Shown here piece after piece: positions 34,110 to 44,381 of a stretch of 64,000 bases of DNA. The position numbers and the translations under genes were made by a program. Within the stretch, counting starts at the first letter, position 1. Each line of letters begins with the position of its first letter. Under the pieces are notes generated by a model. That model was not told the origin of the DNA. It made no database searches and saw nothing but the letters and a program-made list of their open reading frames with translations. The DNA lies in the NCBI GenBank assembly GCA_017354895.1, contig CP071499.1, positions 2,728,001 through 2,792,000 on the forward strand, written 5' to 3'. Source of the DNA: Podospora comata (taxonomy: Eukaryota; Ascomycota; Sordariomycetes; Sordariales; Podosporaceae).

Positions 34110-34817
34110 ATGGCAGACAAACCAATCCTCATTCTGGGCTCGACCGGGCCCTCCGGCATCTGCCTTCTCCGCGAGCTTCTTCATCGCAAGAAGCGAGTTA
34201 TCGCCCTTGTGCGCCCAACCTCCGCTTCCAAAATCCCAGCCGATCTCGTGTCTTCCAACCCCGACAATCTTCAGGTGGTGCATGGCCAGATCGACGATGA
34301 CGCAGCCCTCGGTGAAGCCGTTGCTCAGTGCAGCGCAATCATATCCCTCATGGGCCCAGTCCAGGAATCCATGTCGTCTCGTACACCACTTCCATATCCG
34401 GCGTTCTACGAAAACCACGTGCTGCCCGCGATGAAGAAGCACGGGATTAAGCGTATTGCTGTAATGGGCACGATCTCCATCTATACAGAGGACGACACTG
34501 CCGTCTTTTTGAGGTGGATTCTGCGAACAGGCGTGAGCTGGATGTTCCCAGCCGCATATAATGCCATGCTTGGGATTGCTAGTGTTTTTAAGGAGGAAGA
34601 AGATATCTATTGGACCATCTTTAGGTTACCTATGCTCCTGGGAGGAAGCGATGAGACGGCTTGGAAGGCGGACCGTGAAAAGGGTGAGGCTCAAGCTGGC
34701 CCGGTAGGCAACGCCTGGACGGGAAAGTTAAATAGATCAATTCTGGCCAAGTGGCTCGCCGACTGGGCTGAGAATGAGGGAAAATGGGTACGAGAACTAC
34801 CTGCTTTAAGTAGCTAA
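34110..34817 (+). CDS. NmrA-like NAD(P)-binding oxidoreductase
   Basis: Single exon, 235 aa. A Rossmann-fold start KPILILGSTGPSGICLLREL carries the GxxGxxG-type loop (GSTGPSG). It is followed by a basic patch after strand 2 (ALVRPTSASK) and DNLQVVHGQIDDDAAL, the typical atypical-SDR adenine-binding region. The YxxxK of classical SDRs is not evident, so a NAD(P)H-binding or sensor role of the NmrA/PF13460 type fits better than a classical dehydrogenase. It is the first gene of the accessory island and convergent (68 bp) with the small secreted-protein gene. Substrate unknown. Confidence 0.8.
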   Translation: MADKPILILGSTGPSGICLLRELLHRKKRVIALVRPTSASKIPADLVSSNPDNLQVVHGQIDDDAALGEAVAQCSAIISLMGPVQESMSSRTPLPYPAFYENHVLPAMKKHGIKRIAVMGTISIYTEDDTAVFLRWILRTGVSWMFPAAYNAMLGIASVFKEEEDIYWTIFRLPMLLGGSDETAWKADREKGEAQAGPVGNAWTGKLNRSILAKWLADWAENEGKWVRELPALSS

Positions 34818-34885
34818 TTATTATATTAAGTATTAAAGAATAAAATATTACTTATAAATACATCCGGGTTCCCCATCCTCGACCC

Positions 34886-35211
34886 TCAACAGTAACGATT
34901 CGTCCGCAGCCAGTTGCACATAACGATCCTAACACACGTGTAACACATGCAAGCCTAGCAATATGTCAGCACCTTGAGGTCAACACATCAAATCTTTGAG
35001 CCAAGTCTACCTTTCTCTTTCTTTCGGCATCATCCTTGCCTTCGATACATGACAATGTTCGCGCGCTGTTGAACCGGTACATGTTGTAGCACGCATTGGG
35101 GTTGATAACATCGGCGCATTCATCTGTCCTGGCGAGCTCTCGTGTGCACTCCTGTATCGACTGTCCTAGGGACGTGGAAGCCCACAGGGCGAGGAGACCG
35201 ATGACCAAATC
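34886..35211 (-). CDS. Small cysteine-rich secreted-type protein, spliced
   Basis: Two exons on the minus strand: about 35211-35011, then 34954-34886 after a 56-nt intron with GT donor, TGCTGAC branch site and CTAG acceptor, joined in phase 0. The first exon starts with a hydrophobic signal-like stretch (LVIGLLALWASTSLGQS) and has four cysteines. The second exon adds five in a CxCxxC...C...C pattern and ends in a terminal Cys. That the second exon turns up cysteines in a regular pattern strongly supports the splice. No in-frame ATG was found just upstream of the signal-like stretch (the nearest candidate codon is TTG at 35208), so the start is unresolved: an unseen 5' exon or a decayed gene. 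Family unknown; an effector-like secreted protein is an inference. Confidence 0.5.
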
Positions 35212-35237
35212 CGCTTCACCAGGGCGCCGATGGCTTT

Positions 35238-35697
35238 TTATTGATCGGCCATGGTGTTTTTAGTGCAGATGCCCTCAAGATCCTCGACACTTTTCACCAG
35301 CGCACCGATGGTAGTCTGTTGGCCGCTATCTTCAGTCGGGGTGAAGATGCCATGAACTGCTATTCTGGAACCTATGCACCCGTGGTGCAACCGCCTCAGT
35401 CTCGTCTCGGGTGACTCGATTTCCTTGTTCCTGGTTCCCAGCTTGGCGAGCCGGGCGAAAGCTTCCTTGGAGAAGTCGTGCCAGTAGTAAGCCCATGACC
35501 TGAGGAACTTGACCTCGTCTACACCATCGTATTTTCCATTCATCGTCGAGGGGAGGATTCTCGTCGTCGTAACTTTCTCTCCAATGCCACCTGAGAGTAT
35601 CCTCGCCATTTGGAGGAGGATTCTCCATCAGGTAACGAAGATTGGGGTTGACGATATGGTGCATGGAATCCATTCTGCTGGGAAGTTCGTATGACAT
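35238..35697 (-). pseudogene. Island-family hypothetical gene, probably frameshifted
   Basis: Starts ATG at 35697 (MSYELPSRMDSMHHIVNPN). The frame stays coherent for about 50 codons. It then appears to shift near 35530-35560 into a second frame that continues SWAYYWHDFSKEAFARLAKLGTRN to a stop at 35238. No good intron explains the change, so a small indel is likely, although unusual splicing is not excluded. The aromatic-rich helix (SWAYYWHDFSKEAFARL) is similar in spacing to SWRYFIEFSEEAVRRL in the gene at 37.8-38.7 kb and to QWAAYWHQLA at about 37150. No known domain. A truncated copy of its 3' end lies at 33779-33973. Confidence 0.5.
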
Positions 35698-36160
35698 CTT
35701 CGTGAAGTTGGGTGGTGTCTGAGAGTTGGATTTCTTTGATGGGGACTGATAGAGACGGGAGTGTTGCTGGCACTGGGTTTGGTAGCGTAGGGGTAGTGTT
35801 GAGTGGCAGTGGAGTTGTTAGTGCGTGGGAAATTGGGAGGAGGAAATATTGCTGATGGAGGATCAGGATGGGACAGGTAGATAGATACACAGTGGCAATA
35901 GTGAAAGAGATTCTTTCACGGAGATCTGAGAGAAATGGTGAAGACAGGGCAAGGTAAATGGCCGGGGAGTCATTCCTCTTGTTTTGGAAGGCTTTGAATG
36001 GGGGGAAAGCGAAAGAGTGTGGATACAATATTTGAGATGTCTCTTATGGTTGCTATGGCTATGGGTGTGACTGGATTGTGACGGGGAGTTGCTGCTGACC
36101 ATTCTCTCTCTGAAGACTGTCTACCTAAAGTAACCTTCACTCCAGCTAGTCAACCCCTAG

Positions 36161-36984
36161 TCACAAATCCAGCCAGTCGCACGCAGTACGCTGCATATTA
36201 TTTTCCTCAACCCTCCGCTTTAACTCCTCGACCTGCCTCTCCAGGTCTCCGATTCCTATCTGCTGCTCGAGCACGGTTTATTTAGTTCCTGCGCACTCTC
36301 CTGTTCCTCCACTCCCTCCACCTCTACTAGCATTATCGGTGAACCAAGATTCTCCAGTTTCTTCACCCTCTCCTTTCAATATTCCACTTCGCCAAACTTA
36401 TTGAGGAGCAGTCTGTGGATCACTTCACACTGGTTGGCGTGGAAGAACAGGGCATCCCCCTTGTGACGGGTCTTGTCGCCTTCCTTCGGGGAAACTAGTC
36501 GACGCAGGAGCGACCTGGAAGTTTCGATGAATTCAGTTGCTGTGCGAGTATCGTCTTCGGAGGGGTTTCTATTAGGGGATGGGCATTGTTGTACCTAGTG
36601 GGATGGCGCTACTTGGACTGGTCCTGTGTTGATATGTGAGTTGCGGGTGCTGGGGTTGATAGGGGTTGGTATGATGGGAAACATTGGGAGAAGGGGACTG
36701 AGATGACAAAGGTAGATATTCATTGGGATGATGGAGATCACTCACCTGGGCTGAGAATACTCACGAAGCGGGCGATGTTGGCTGGTGTTTGTTTCTCTGT
36801 GATTGTGAACGATGGTTGACTCATGTATTGATGTTTGTGTGTACAACAGCAACTTGCTCAACCACCACTGCCTCAAACCATACTTCTTAGATCCAGTTGA
36901 GGACCCTTCTCCCCCAATGCCCCCAACAGGTGCGTCCTCGCGCGTCTTGTGCAGCCGCTTGATAAGACTTTTCCATGCTGTCAT
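36161..36984 (-). pseudogene. Broken coiled-coil hypothetical gene
   Basis: Minus-strand remnant starting ATG at 36984 (MTAWKSLIKRLHKTRED). It continues in pieces through FIETSRSLLRRLVSPKEGD and GDALFFHANQCEVIHRLLL to a C-terminal coiled coil DLERQVEELKRRVEENN ending at 36161. Coding-like stretches sit in different frames, with at least one in-frame stop and two frame changes, not explained by introns of normal length. The host-gene ancestor is unknown. Confidence 0.45.
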
Positions 36985-37132
36985 CTCTTTTGGAGGGAGA
37001 TAGAGTGTTAAGCCGTTGAATTACGCGACAGAATATACGTTTGACTTGTTCTCTCCCTTCTTTTTCTTCGCTCCTCCGGGTTGGGGGTGGAGGTTACTGG
37101 TGGTGGCAGTGGTCTTAGGTGGCGGCTTCCGC

Positions 37133-37418
37133 GACTTCGAGCCATTCGGTTGCGATCAAGGCAAGCTGGTGCCAGTAGGCCGCCCATTGTAAGAGGGCTG
37201 CGGCGGCCTCTTCGTCGCTGAGACCGCCGATGTTAAGGTTTAACCATTTGGTTGTTGATGTGAGGACAGCGACGGAGGGGGGAGGTGGGCTTCTGTTAGC
37301 ATTGCTGTCGTCATATGGTAGTCGAATTCCTAAATGATAGAAGTGCCAAGTAGAAGAATATTGGAAGGAAGAGTTTGGGAGGAAGATATCATATGTATTG
37401 CGAAGGGTGAGAGGAGTT
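37133..37418 (-). pseudogene. Fragment of an island-family gene
   Basis: Open minus-strand stretch of about 85-95 codons without its own ATG, ending in a TAA at about 37133. Its C-terminal part LSDEEAAAALLQWAAYWHQ resembles the aromatic helix SWAYYWHDF of the gene at 35.2-35.7 kb, and the DNA around GTGCCAGTAG is shared. The 5' end may enter from an unrecognised exon (a possible acceptor lies just before it) or be lost. Confidence 0.35.
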
Positions 37419-37513
37419 ATTTCCTGGAGTCAACAGGTTCAGTCAAAGTCAGTCACGTAAAAACCAGTCACAAGCAGAATACATCAAGCGGGGATCAACC
37501 TCAATAGCAGAAC

Positions 37514-38665
37514 ATGTCAAGCGAATTAACCCATGCTGACCCGTGTCACAATGCTACGGATGAGCAAGCTGTAATCTGAAGATGGCAGGTTCCGGTCCCT
37601 GTCCTGGAATCTCCGAGGGCAGCAGTATACGTCGGTGGCTGCTTCGGAACCGAGAAACAGAGTTCAGAAATTTAGAGTTTTTGCTCTTGGGCGCGAGGTT
37701 GATGAGCCTGTTTTCTCCCGCAAAACTACATACAATATCGCTCGTCAACAACTTCGCTTCTCTGCAATCCCTCATGATCCTTGTCTCCTAACCAACAGTC
37801 CCGGCCAAAATGGCCCAAGAAATCCCCACCAAAATTCAAGCCTTCCGACCTCGTTGACATCCACCCGACCACTGAATACTTCTATGAATGGGAACACGAC
37901 GCTTGGCAGGCATACTACGAGACTGCCGTCTGTGACAAGAGCACCGTTGAAGACAAAGAAAGGGGTTACTCATCGTGGAGGTACTTCATCGAGTTTTCCG
38001 AGGAAGCTGTGAGACGGCTACATAAGGAGAAAACTAGGATTCAGAGCCTTGGAAACGAGCTGAAGAAAGCAAGAGCTGAGGGCAACCCTTTTACACCTAC
38101 ACAATCTATCTCAGTTCCCTCCTCGACTGCCCCTTCCATCTCCATCACTCCTATTGACACTGAGGATGAAACCCTTGGAACAAACATTCAGCTTTCAACG
38201 ACACCCTCACACCTTACTCTGACCATCACGACACCGACTTCGTCATCAGTCTCCATCAGCCATGGAAACGGCGTATCTCTGACTCTTGGGCCAGAGAGAC
38301 TGGAACAGCGCGCCAGGGGTCGCAAAGACTCGATCGACAAGCTTGCTGTCAAGACTCCAACTTCCATCGGAACTGACGCTTCAACCACCACTCCCACTGC
38401 TATTAAGGCTTCCGCTTGGACTACCGCTCCAGCTGCCACTCCAACTATTATTGCGGTTGACAACCCAACAAACACTGCAATATATAGGCTTACCCACCTG
38501 AATACCATTGCGGTTCCCGCTCCAAGTTGCTCCCAATATATCCAGTTCAACTGCGACCAACACATTCCCCCCTCCAGTCCAGCCTACGTGCGCCTCAGTC
38601 AGGGTCATTACACCGCTGATGTTCCATACCTTAATCCACCGACACAAGCCAACTACGGCTGGTGA
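37514..38665 (+). CDS. Island-family hypothetical protein, Thr/Ser/Pro-rich tail
   Basis: The open frame from about 37781 to 38665 contains no methionine at all, and a TGA closes it just upstream at 37775, so a 5' exon is needed. A candidate is 37514-37570 (ATG at 37514, 19 codons, donor GTAATC), joined in phase 0 to 37799 after a CTAAC...CAG acceptor. The 228-nt intron is long for this window. The predicted protein is about 308 aa. Residues about 30-110 are charged and aromatic (EYFYEWEHDAWQAYYE, then SWRYFIEFSEEAVRRL), followed by a coiled-coil-like KTRIQSLGNELKKARAE. The rest is Thr/Ser/Pro/Ala-rich and low complexity. It is similar to the broken gene at 35.2-35.7 kb. Function unknown. Confidence 0.5.
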
Positions 38666-39309
38666 ATTCCTGAAGAATAGAAGTATTTTACGTTCGCGGG
38701 ATGTTCAACTAACGCAAGATTCAAGGAATTTAGGGGTCATGTAGGGATACACTTGTTATCCGCCTTCTCGTCGTCGATGCTCATGATACTAGTATCTTGC
38801 AAGTGTAACGGCAACGGGCCAAGTTGCAAAGCCCGACATTTGAACAGAGAAGAAGTGAGGTCTAGCAGGGGAAAACAAACTATCTAGCACATTTTCAATT
38901 TAAAAGCATGTCCATCAGCTTGAGATGGCTCGTGTTTTCTCCCGTAAACTGTGTCAGCTGTTCCTGATCTGGTTGACGCTTGGATTTTATACACAGCTAC
39001 AGAACCTAAGGTTATCTTTCCTTTGATTTTCTCTTGGTGGGCCCGTAGTTTGTATATTTTTGTTGTGTATACCAGCTCACAAACTGCCTCATAGATAAGG
39101 TAGGGGCGCTTCATCTCCCAGGCAGTTAAACTGCTGCATGGAAAATAAGCAAACATGAGCTTACGTGACCGGACCGTATTATGGGCAGACCCTACACACA
39201 GCACCCTACACACAGCACCCCGAAAGGCAGTTGCTACATGTTGATTATTATTTTTCTCCATATTTACCTACAGCAGATTATATATACACAACCCCCTTCC
39301 TTCCCCCCT
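38666..39309. other. Spacer between the island gene and NUC1
   Basis: 644 bp between convergent genes. The only structure noticed is a short tandem duplication (CCTACACACAGCAC, twice) at about 39190-39218. Confidence 0.5.
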
Positions 39310-40287
39310 TTATTTCTTCTCAAAAGCCTTCTGCCTCTGCGCATACTCCTTGACAATCACACTACAGCTCGTCTCGGCACAAAGCCTCTTCCTCCTCCTC
39401 ACATCCAACTTGTCCGCAAACTCCAACCCCGACGCCCTCTCCACCACCTCCAACGGGACCTCGAACTCTTGAAGAGGTTTGCTATTAGAAATAACCGCAT
39501 TGGGCAGCACAAACGCCCCCACCGCCACCGGCCCATCTTTCGAGTCCTTCTCCTCGGCAAAGATGACCTTGTAAAAATGCGTCGGCACCGCCACGTTCGG
39601 CGCCGGGCTGCCCACCACCTCGTACTTGACGTACCACTTCCCGTCCTCCTCTTTTCTTGGCAGATACAACGGCCCCGTCACCACCCTCACACTGGGGTAC
39701 TTGCTTGTTAGCCTCCGACAGAAATCCTCAAAATGCGCCCAGTAATCCCTGTTGAACCCCTCCCCGACCTGGGGGCACATGTTGCTGAGGTAAAACGTCT
39801 CGTCCATGGCGGACTGGGACCACTTGCAGTCCGCGGCGGGGACTTGGTGGCCGCGGTCGTAGCCGGAGCGGAAATAGTCTTTGAGTTTGGCGCGGAATTT
39901 TTCGGGGATGGAGGGGTCTTCGAGGAATTGTGAGTTTTTGCGGTCGCCGGATTTGAGGGAGAGGGATTGGGGGGTTATGTGCTCTGCTACCCAGTGGGGG
40001 TTGCGGGTGCGGCGGTCGTAGGAGGAGATGAAGGAGGTGCGGGAGGCGAGGTCGGAGGTGGGGCCGGGGAAGCCGTAGTCGAAGAGGCCCGAGGGGTTGA
40101 CGGGGGAGGGGCCGGAGGGGGGTTTGGATGGGGGTTTGGCACCGGGAGCGGCGGCGGCGGGGGAGGGAGAAGAAGGGGCCCTGGGGCCTTCGGGGGAGGA
40201 GGAGGACTTGTTGAAGAGAGCGGCTGTGGCTGCTGCTCCGACTGCTGCGCCGGCGCCGGCGACGATGGCGAAGGTTACTTTTGACAT
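39310..40287 (-). CDS. NUC1: Mitochondrial DNA/RNA non-specific endonuclease (EndoG type)
   Basis: Mg-dependent nuclease of the mitochondrial intermembrane space, homologous to yeast Nuc1 and animal EndoG, with roles in mtDNA turnover and cell death. Single exon, 325 aa. An N-terminal hydrophobic Gly/Ala helix (TFAIVAGAGAAVGAAATAALF) serves as membrane signal. A Pro/Ser/Ala linker follows, then the catalytic domain with the DRGH motif (about residues 142-145, SGYDRGHQVPAADCKWS) carrying the catalytic His. FYLSNMCPQVGEGFNRDYW carries the metal-binding Asn. The start at 40287 is chosen because upstream residues include a His run translated from a repeat. It is divergent from the zinc transporter. 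Confidence 0.93.
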   Translation of the reverse strand: MSKVTFAIVAGAGAAVGAAATAALFNKSSSSPEGPRAPSSPSPAAAAPGAKPPSKPPSGPSPVNPSGLFDYGFPGPTSDLASRTSFISSYDRRTRNPHWVAEHITPQSLSLKSGDRKNSQFLEDPSIPEKFRAKLKDYFRSGYDRGHQVPAADCKWSQSAMDETFYLSNMCPQVGEGFNRDYWAHFEDFCRRLTSKYPSVRVVTGPLYLPRKEEDGKWYVKYEVVGSPAPNVAVPTHFYKVIFAEEKDSKDGPVAVGAFVLPNAVISNSKPLQEFEVPLEVVERASGLEFADKLDVRRRKRLCAETSCSVIVKEYAQRQKAFEKK

Positions 40288-41427
40288 GGTGGTGTTGTGG
40301 TTGAAGAGGTGGCCACACCGCTGAAGAGTGTCTATCAAGGTTGTCTCAGCCTTTGGATGGTGGTGGTGGTGGTGGTGGGTGGACAAGGCTGTCTGGAAAA
40401 AATTCCCGTGAATTGTTGATCGGCAGTAAAAAGACCCCTGCAAGGCACCGTGGGGTCAGACAGATTCAAGCATTCGACCCCACCGAGCCTCATCGATTGA
40501 AGAAGTGGAAGATCATGAATTATCTGTATGGGAGCACAAATGGGATAGAAGCATGGTTCGCATGGGAGTTAATTGGCTCTAGTTACACGATAGTGCCCAC
40601 GAGGCGATGCTTTTCTGTAGCACAGGCGACACAATGGCCACGTCGAGACACCTTCTTCAGCAAACCATCAAGGTGCCCGCTGAGGAGTGAGGTCAGCCCT
40701 GTTGGTGATTGGCAATGGAGGCTGGGCGGTCAAAGAGACCCTTGTTCCACAGCCATGGCGGGGGATGGGCGCAACTCTCCACGGCGGAGTTTGATGATGA
40801 TGACGATGATGCCATGGGGTGGGATCTGGATGTAGTGGGGGAGGGAGTTCTGCTTATCTTTCAAATCATTTTTTTGTCTCTGCCGCACATATGACACCCG
40901 GCACATTGGCCAACAAGCAAGGCCGCCTTATCGCTTCAAAGAGGGTGTTCGGATGGCCAAGTCATAGATAGAGTATTACCTGCTCGAGTTGGCATTTCTC
41001 CGGGGCTTAGTCTCGAAGGACAGAAAAGAGGAAGGTCGCTTTTTGACAAGTACCGAAAGAAGGCAAAAGGCCATCGAGGTTCTCAAAGCCTACCCACCTT
41101 TGCCGCATGACACCCACGACAACCTAACTGGGGTTCCTTTTGTTCGCCTCCCGCCCCCCTCGTTTCCTGATTACCTTCCATTAATTCCTTTGATTCTGAT
41201 CCCAACATTGTCGAATGTCAATCTTTCTTCGACTGCACCAAATCCGTAATCCAGACACCGGAGCTAGACCTACCGACAGAGAACAACCACCTTGAAAGCC
41301 GCGAGTCAGGGTTCCTCGTCCCCCACAAACCGTTTGCAAAGACCAAAAAAAAACAAACAAAAAACAGACACCAACGGACCTAGATAGTATTCGAGCGAGC
41401 GAGCGAGCGGACTGCACCCAGTTCATC
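40288..41427. promoter_or_regulatory. Divergent promoter region NUC1 / ZRT3-like
   Basis: 1.14 kb between divergent genes. It holds a GGT microsatellite (about 40360-40380) and a GAGC repeat (about 41393-41408) just upstream of the zinc transporter. I see no clear zinc-response element. Confidence 0.45.
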
Positions 41428-43110
41428 ATGGTCCAAGGCGACCTGAATAATGACACGAGGGGATGGATAATGTGTGCGGTGAGCGGTATAGGTGCGTGAC
41501 GCAATCATTCCCGAGGGCCATTTGGTCGTGTAGGACGCCATGCGACGAGCAGTTCTCACCGTTTTGAAGGCGGATTTCTGTCAATTGTTTGTCCACTTCG
41601 CTAACCTCGAATTCTATGTCTAGCATGCATCGCGGGCGCTTCAATAATATGCATCGACGTGTTTGTTCGCCTAATACCCGGCCAGCGCGACTTCCGCATC
41701 CAAGAGAGCAATGTTTTCCTCGCATGCTCCCTCAGCTTGAGCTTCGGTGTCATGGTGTTCTCGGCATTGAACAGCATGCTTCCCTCGGCCATGCGCTATC
41801 TTCTTAAGGATGAGTGGGACAGGCAAAAGGCGGGATTACTCATGATGGGGTGCTTTGTTGGGGGCTTCTTTGGCATCCAGCTCATATCACACGTCCTGCA
41901 CCAGTACCTCCCGTCGCACATAGTGGAATGTGACCACACACACGAGGAAATCCCCGACGAAGAGTCCCAACATCACCGGCACCACCACCACTCGAGGGCA
42001 CATTTGCCCCGGCGGCAATCCCGGCGGCCATCGGGTCCCCCGAGCATGGTGGAAGTCAACGAGGCCACCCCGCTACTACCCACCGAACGAAACGCACACA
42101 TACACACTCCAGTGGTAAACGGCAACGCCGAACCCAGGGGGGAGGTCATCACCCACTTCCCCAGCATCGACACCCGCCGACCCTCCGAGTCTAGAAGACC
42201 CTCCTTCTTCTCTAAGCGAGTGATGTCCTTCTTCAAGGACACGAAACCAAACTGCGACGAAGACGGGCCCTGCTTCGGATACACGGACCCCTGTGGACAA
42301 GAATGCTTTAAGCACGTTAACGGCCGCACGGCACTGTCCCGGAACGCCACGATCAAGTCCATCCCCGCGACCATCGCCGAAGACCACGTTGAGTCGGTGA
42401 CCAGCTCCCACCACCACAGCCATAACATCAGCCGCTCCCATTCCTGTGCCTCTCTCCACGATCACCACCACCACCACCACCACCACCATGGCCATGCCCA
42501 CGAGGATTCTCACTCCCACTCCCACTCCCACACCACCGACCCCACCGACGCATCCAGCATCTCCTCCTGCTGCTCTCACCCTTCCGAACCAGAAGACAAC
42601 GACCACCAACACCACCACCACGTCCCCACCAACGCCTTCCTCGCCATTGGCCTCCAAACCGTCATCGCCATTGCAGTCCACAAGCTCCCAGAGGGTTTCA
42701 TAACCTACGCAACCAACCACGTGAACTCGGCCCTCGGATTCAACGTCTTTATGGCTCTTTTTGTTCACAACATTGCCGAGGGGTTTGCCATGTCACTCCC
42801 CCTCTACATGGCTCTCGGGTCCCGCTTCAAGGCCATTGCTTGGTCTTCGCTGTTGGGGGGGTTGTCGCAGCCCTTGGGGGCAAGCATAGCGGTGGTGTGG
42901 TTCAAGATTGCGAACAGGCAGCAGCTCGAGATCAATGCGACGGCGTACGCGGTTATCTTTGCGGTGACGGCGGGGATTATGACGAGTGTGGGTTTGCAGC
43001 TGTTTGCGGAGAGCTTGGGGTTGGGGCATGACAGGCGGTTGAGTATTTTTTGGGGGGTGGTGGGGATGGTGATTTTGGGGGGGTGTAATTCTTTGGTGGA
43101 GGGGCATTGA
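41428..43110 (+). CDS. ZRT3: ZIP-family zinc transporter, vacuolar type
   Basis: Zinc exporter from the vacuole by homology to yeast Zrt3. Exons 41428-41491 and 41624-43110 give 516 aa. The 132-nt intron splits an Ala codon in the first membrane helix. Helices 1-3 lie in the first ~95 residues, followed by a long cytosolic loop (about 95-345) rich in His, including two dense runs of His and of His-Ser repeats. Helix 4 carries HKLPEGF (about residue 374), and helix 5 carries HNIAEGFAMSLP, the two metal-binding ZIP motifs. Three more helices end the protein. The His-rich loop is longer and denser than usual and could buffer or sense zinc. Assignment to the Zrt3 branch rests on the motifs and loop position; another ZIP subfamily is possible. 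Confidence 0.85.
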
Positions 43111-44381
43111 TTTTGGATGTTATTGGTTTGTTTTGAGGATTAGGTAGATGGCTTGATGGCGTGTGGGTTGAAAGCGATTGCATGTTTTGGAGGTCGGAGT
43201 TGGGTGTTTTTGGGATGGGTTTTGGGTTGTGAATTAGATGTGAGTTTAAAGACGGTTTGGATATGATATATGTATGATGGTGTTTTAGCTAGAAGGAGAA
43301 CATGATGTGTTACACTCACATGTTTTGGTTTCACTAGCTCGGTGCTGAGGAGTGTCAGCGTTAAATGTGAAAGTCTATATCAGGGGACAATGGACGAGAT
43401 GTGACATCGACGATGATGACCTTCTGTTTGTGGCTTCGTCATCCTGCAAAGCAGGCGCACATGAAGGCTGAGCCTGAGGCATGTAAACATCAAACAGCAA
43501 AGCACAAGCCTGCTTGGCCAAGTGGTAAGGCGTCGCACTTGTAATGCGAAGAGCACAGGTTCGATTCCTGTAGTAGGCATTCCACAGCATGAACATCTCT
43601 TTTGCCCATCTTTTGGCCCACATACAAACACACATACATACATACCACCACATATATCACTTTCTGTTTTCCATCATCATCATCATCGAAGTTTTGCTTT
43701 TTTGCAGCTAGGCTACCATAGGTGTGGATGATGATCGTGGGTGGAAGGTTTAGAGCTGACAGCTGATAACCACCAAGTACATTGCGCTCCAAGGATGTAG
43801 CAATCACGTCAAAAACCTTGCAAAGAGCTACAAGAGATCTAGCTCTATTCTGTTACAAAAGCTACACACAGTACCCTTTCTCACCATGTACGATCCCCAG
43901 ATCTCCCATCCCATCCTCACACAGCCCATCACCAAAAAAAAAATGTAAAACCAAAAGAAAAGAGATTTTTTGCTCTTCCACTAGAAACTACAACTCCCCC
44001 TCTCCCTATCTTGTACAACCCCTTCGCTCCATCACTCACCATCTCACCGGCCCCCACCGGCCCCCCCACCCCAACTCTCAATCAAAAAAAATCACAAGCA
44101 AAGTAAGTTTAGTCCCCCCTTGCAAAAAACAACCATCCATACCTTCGCTGAAAAATTCTTTCCCTTTCCTTAACCCCCCTCCCTTCCTCAAGTTCCCACC
44201 GAGACAAAAAAGAAAAATGAGAAAAACCACAGACTACAACGCCACGACGCCCAAAAAAATCATTTCAACACCAACCCCCACCAACCACCGCCATAAAAAC
44301 CCCCATTAGGTAAAAGGAAAAAAAACCCATACGTTAATACAATAGATCCAATTAATCATACCCATTCCCTCTTTGATCTCT
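43111..44381. other. Spacer between the zinc transporter and the SNF2-family gene
   Basis: 1.27 kb between convergent genes. The only gene seen is the tRNA-Thr at 43508-43579. The right half is A- and C-rich low-complexity DNA with poly-A runs. Confidence 0.5.
43508..43579 (+). tRNA. tRNA-Thr (UGU)
   Basis: A 72-nt cloverleaf without intron. Acceptor GCCTGCT/AGTAGGC has one G-U pair, and the discriminator is A. The anticodon stem TCGCA/TGCGA encloses loop CTTGTAA, anticodon TGT at 43540-43542 (threonine). The T arm is ACAGG-TTCGATT-CCTGT. Confidence 0.93.

Noticed and set aside
42450-42530. Possible repeat array in the CAC/CAT run
   Set aside because: A coding microsatellite, not CRISPR; no CRISPR array is present anywhere, as expected for a fungus.
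42076-42768. 230-codon minus-strand ORF, Gly/Val-rich
   Set aside because: Antisense of the His-rich loop of the zinc transporter; composition is the complement of CAC repeats.
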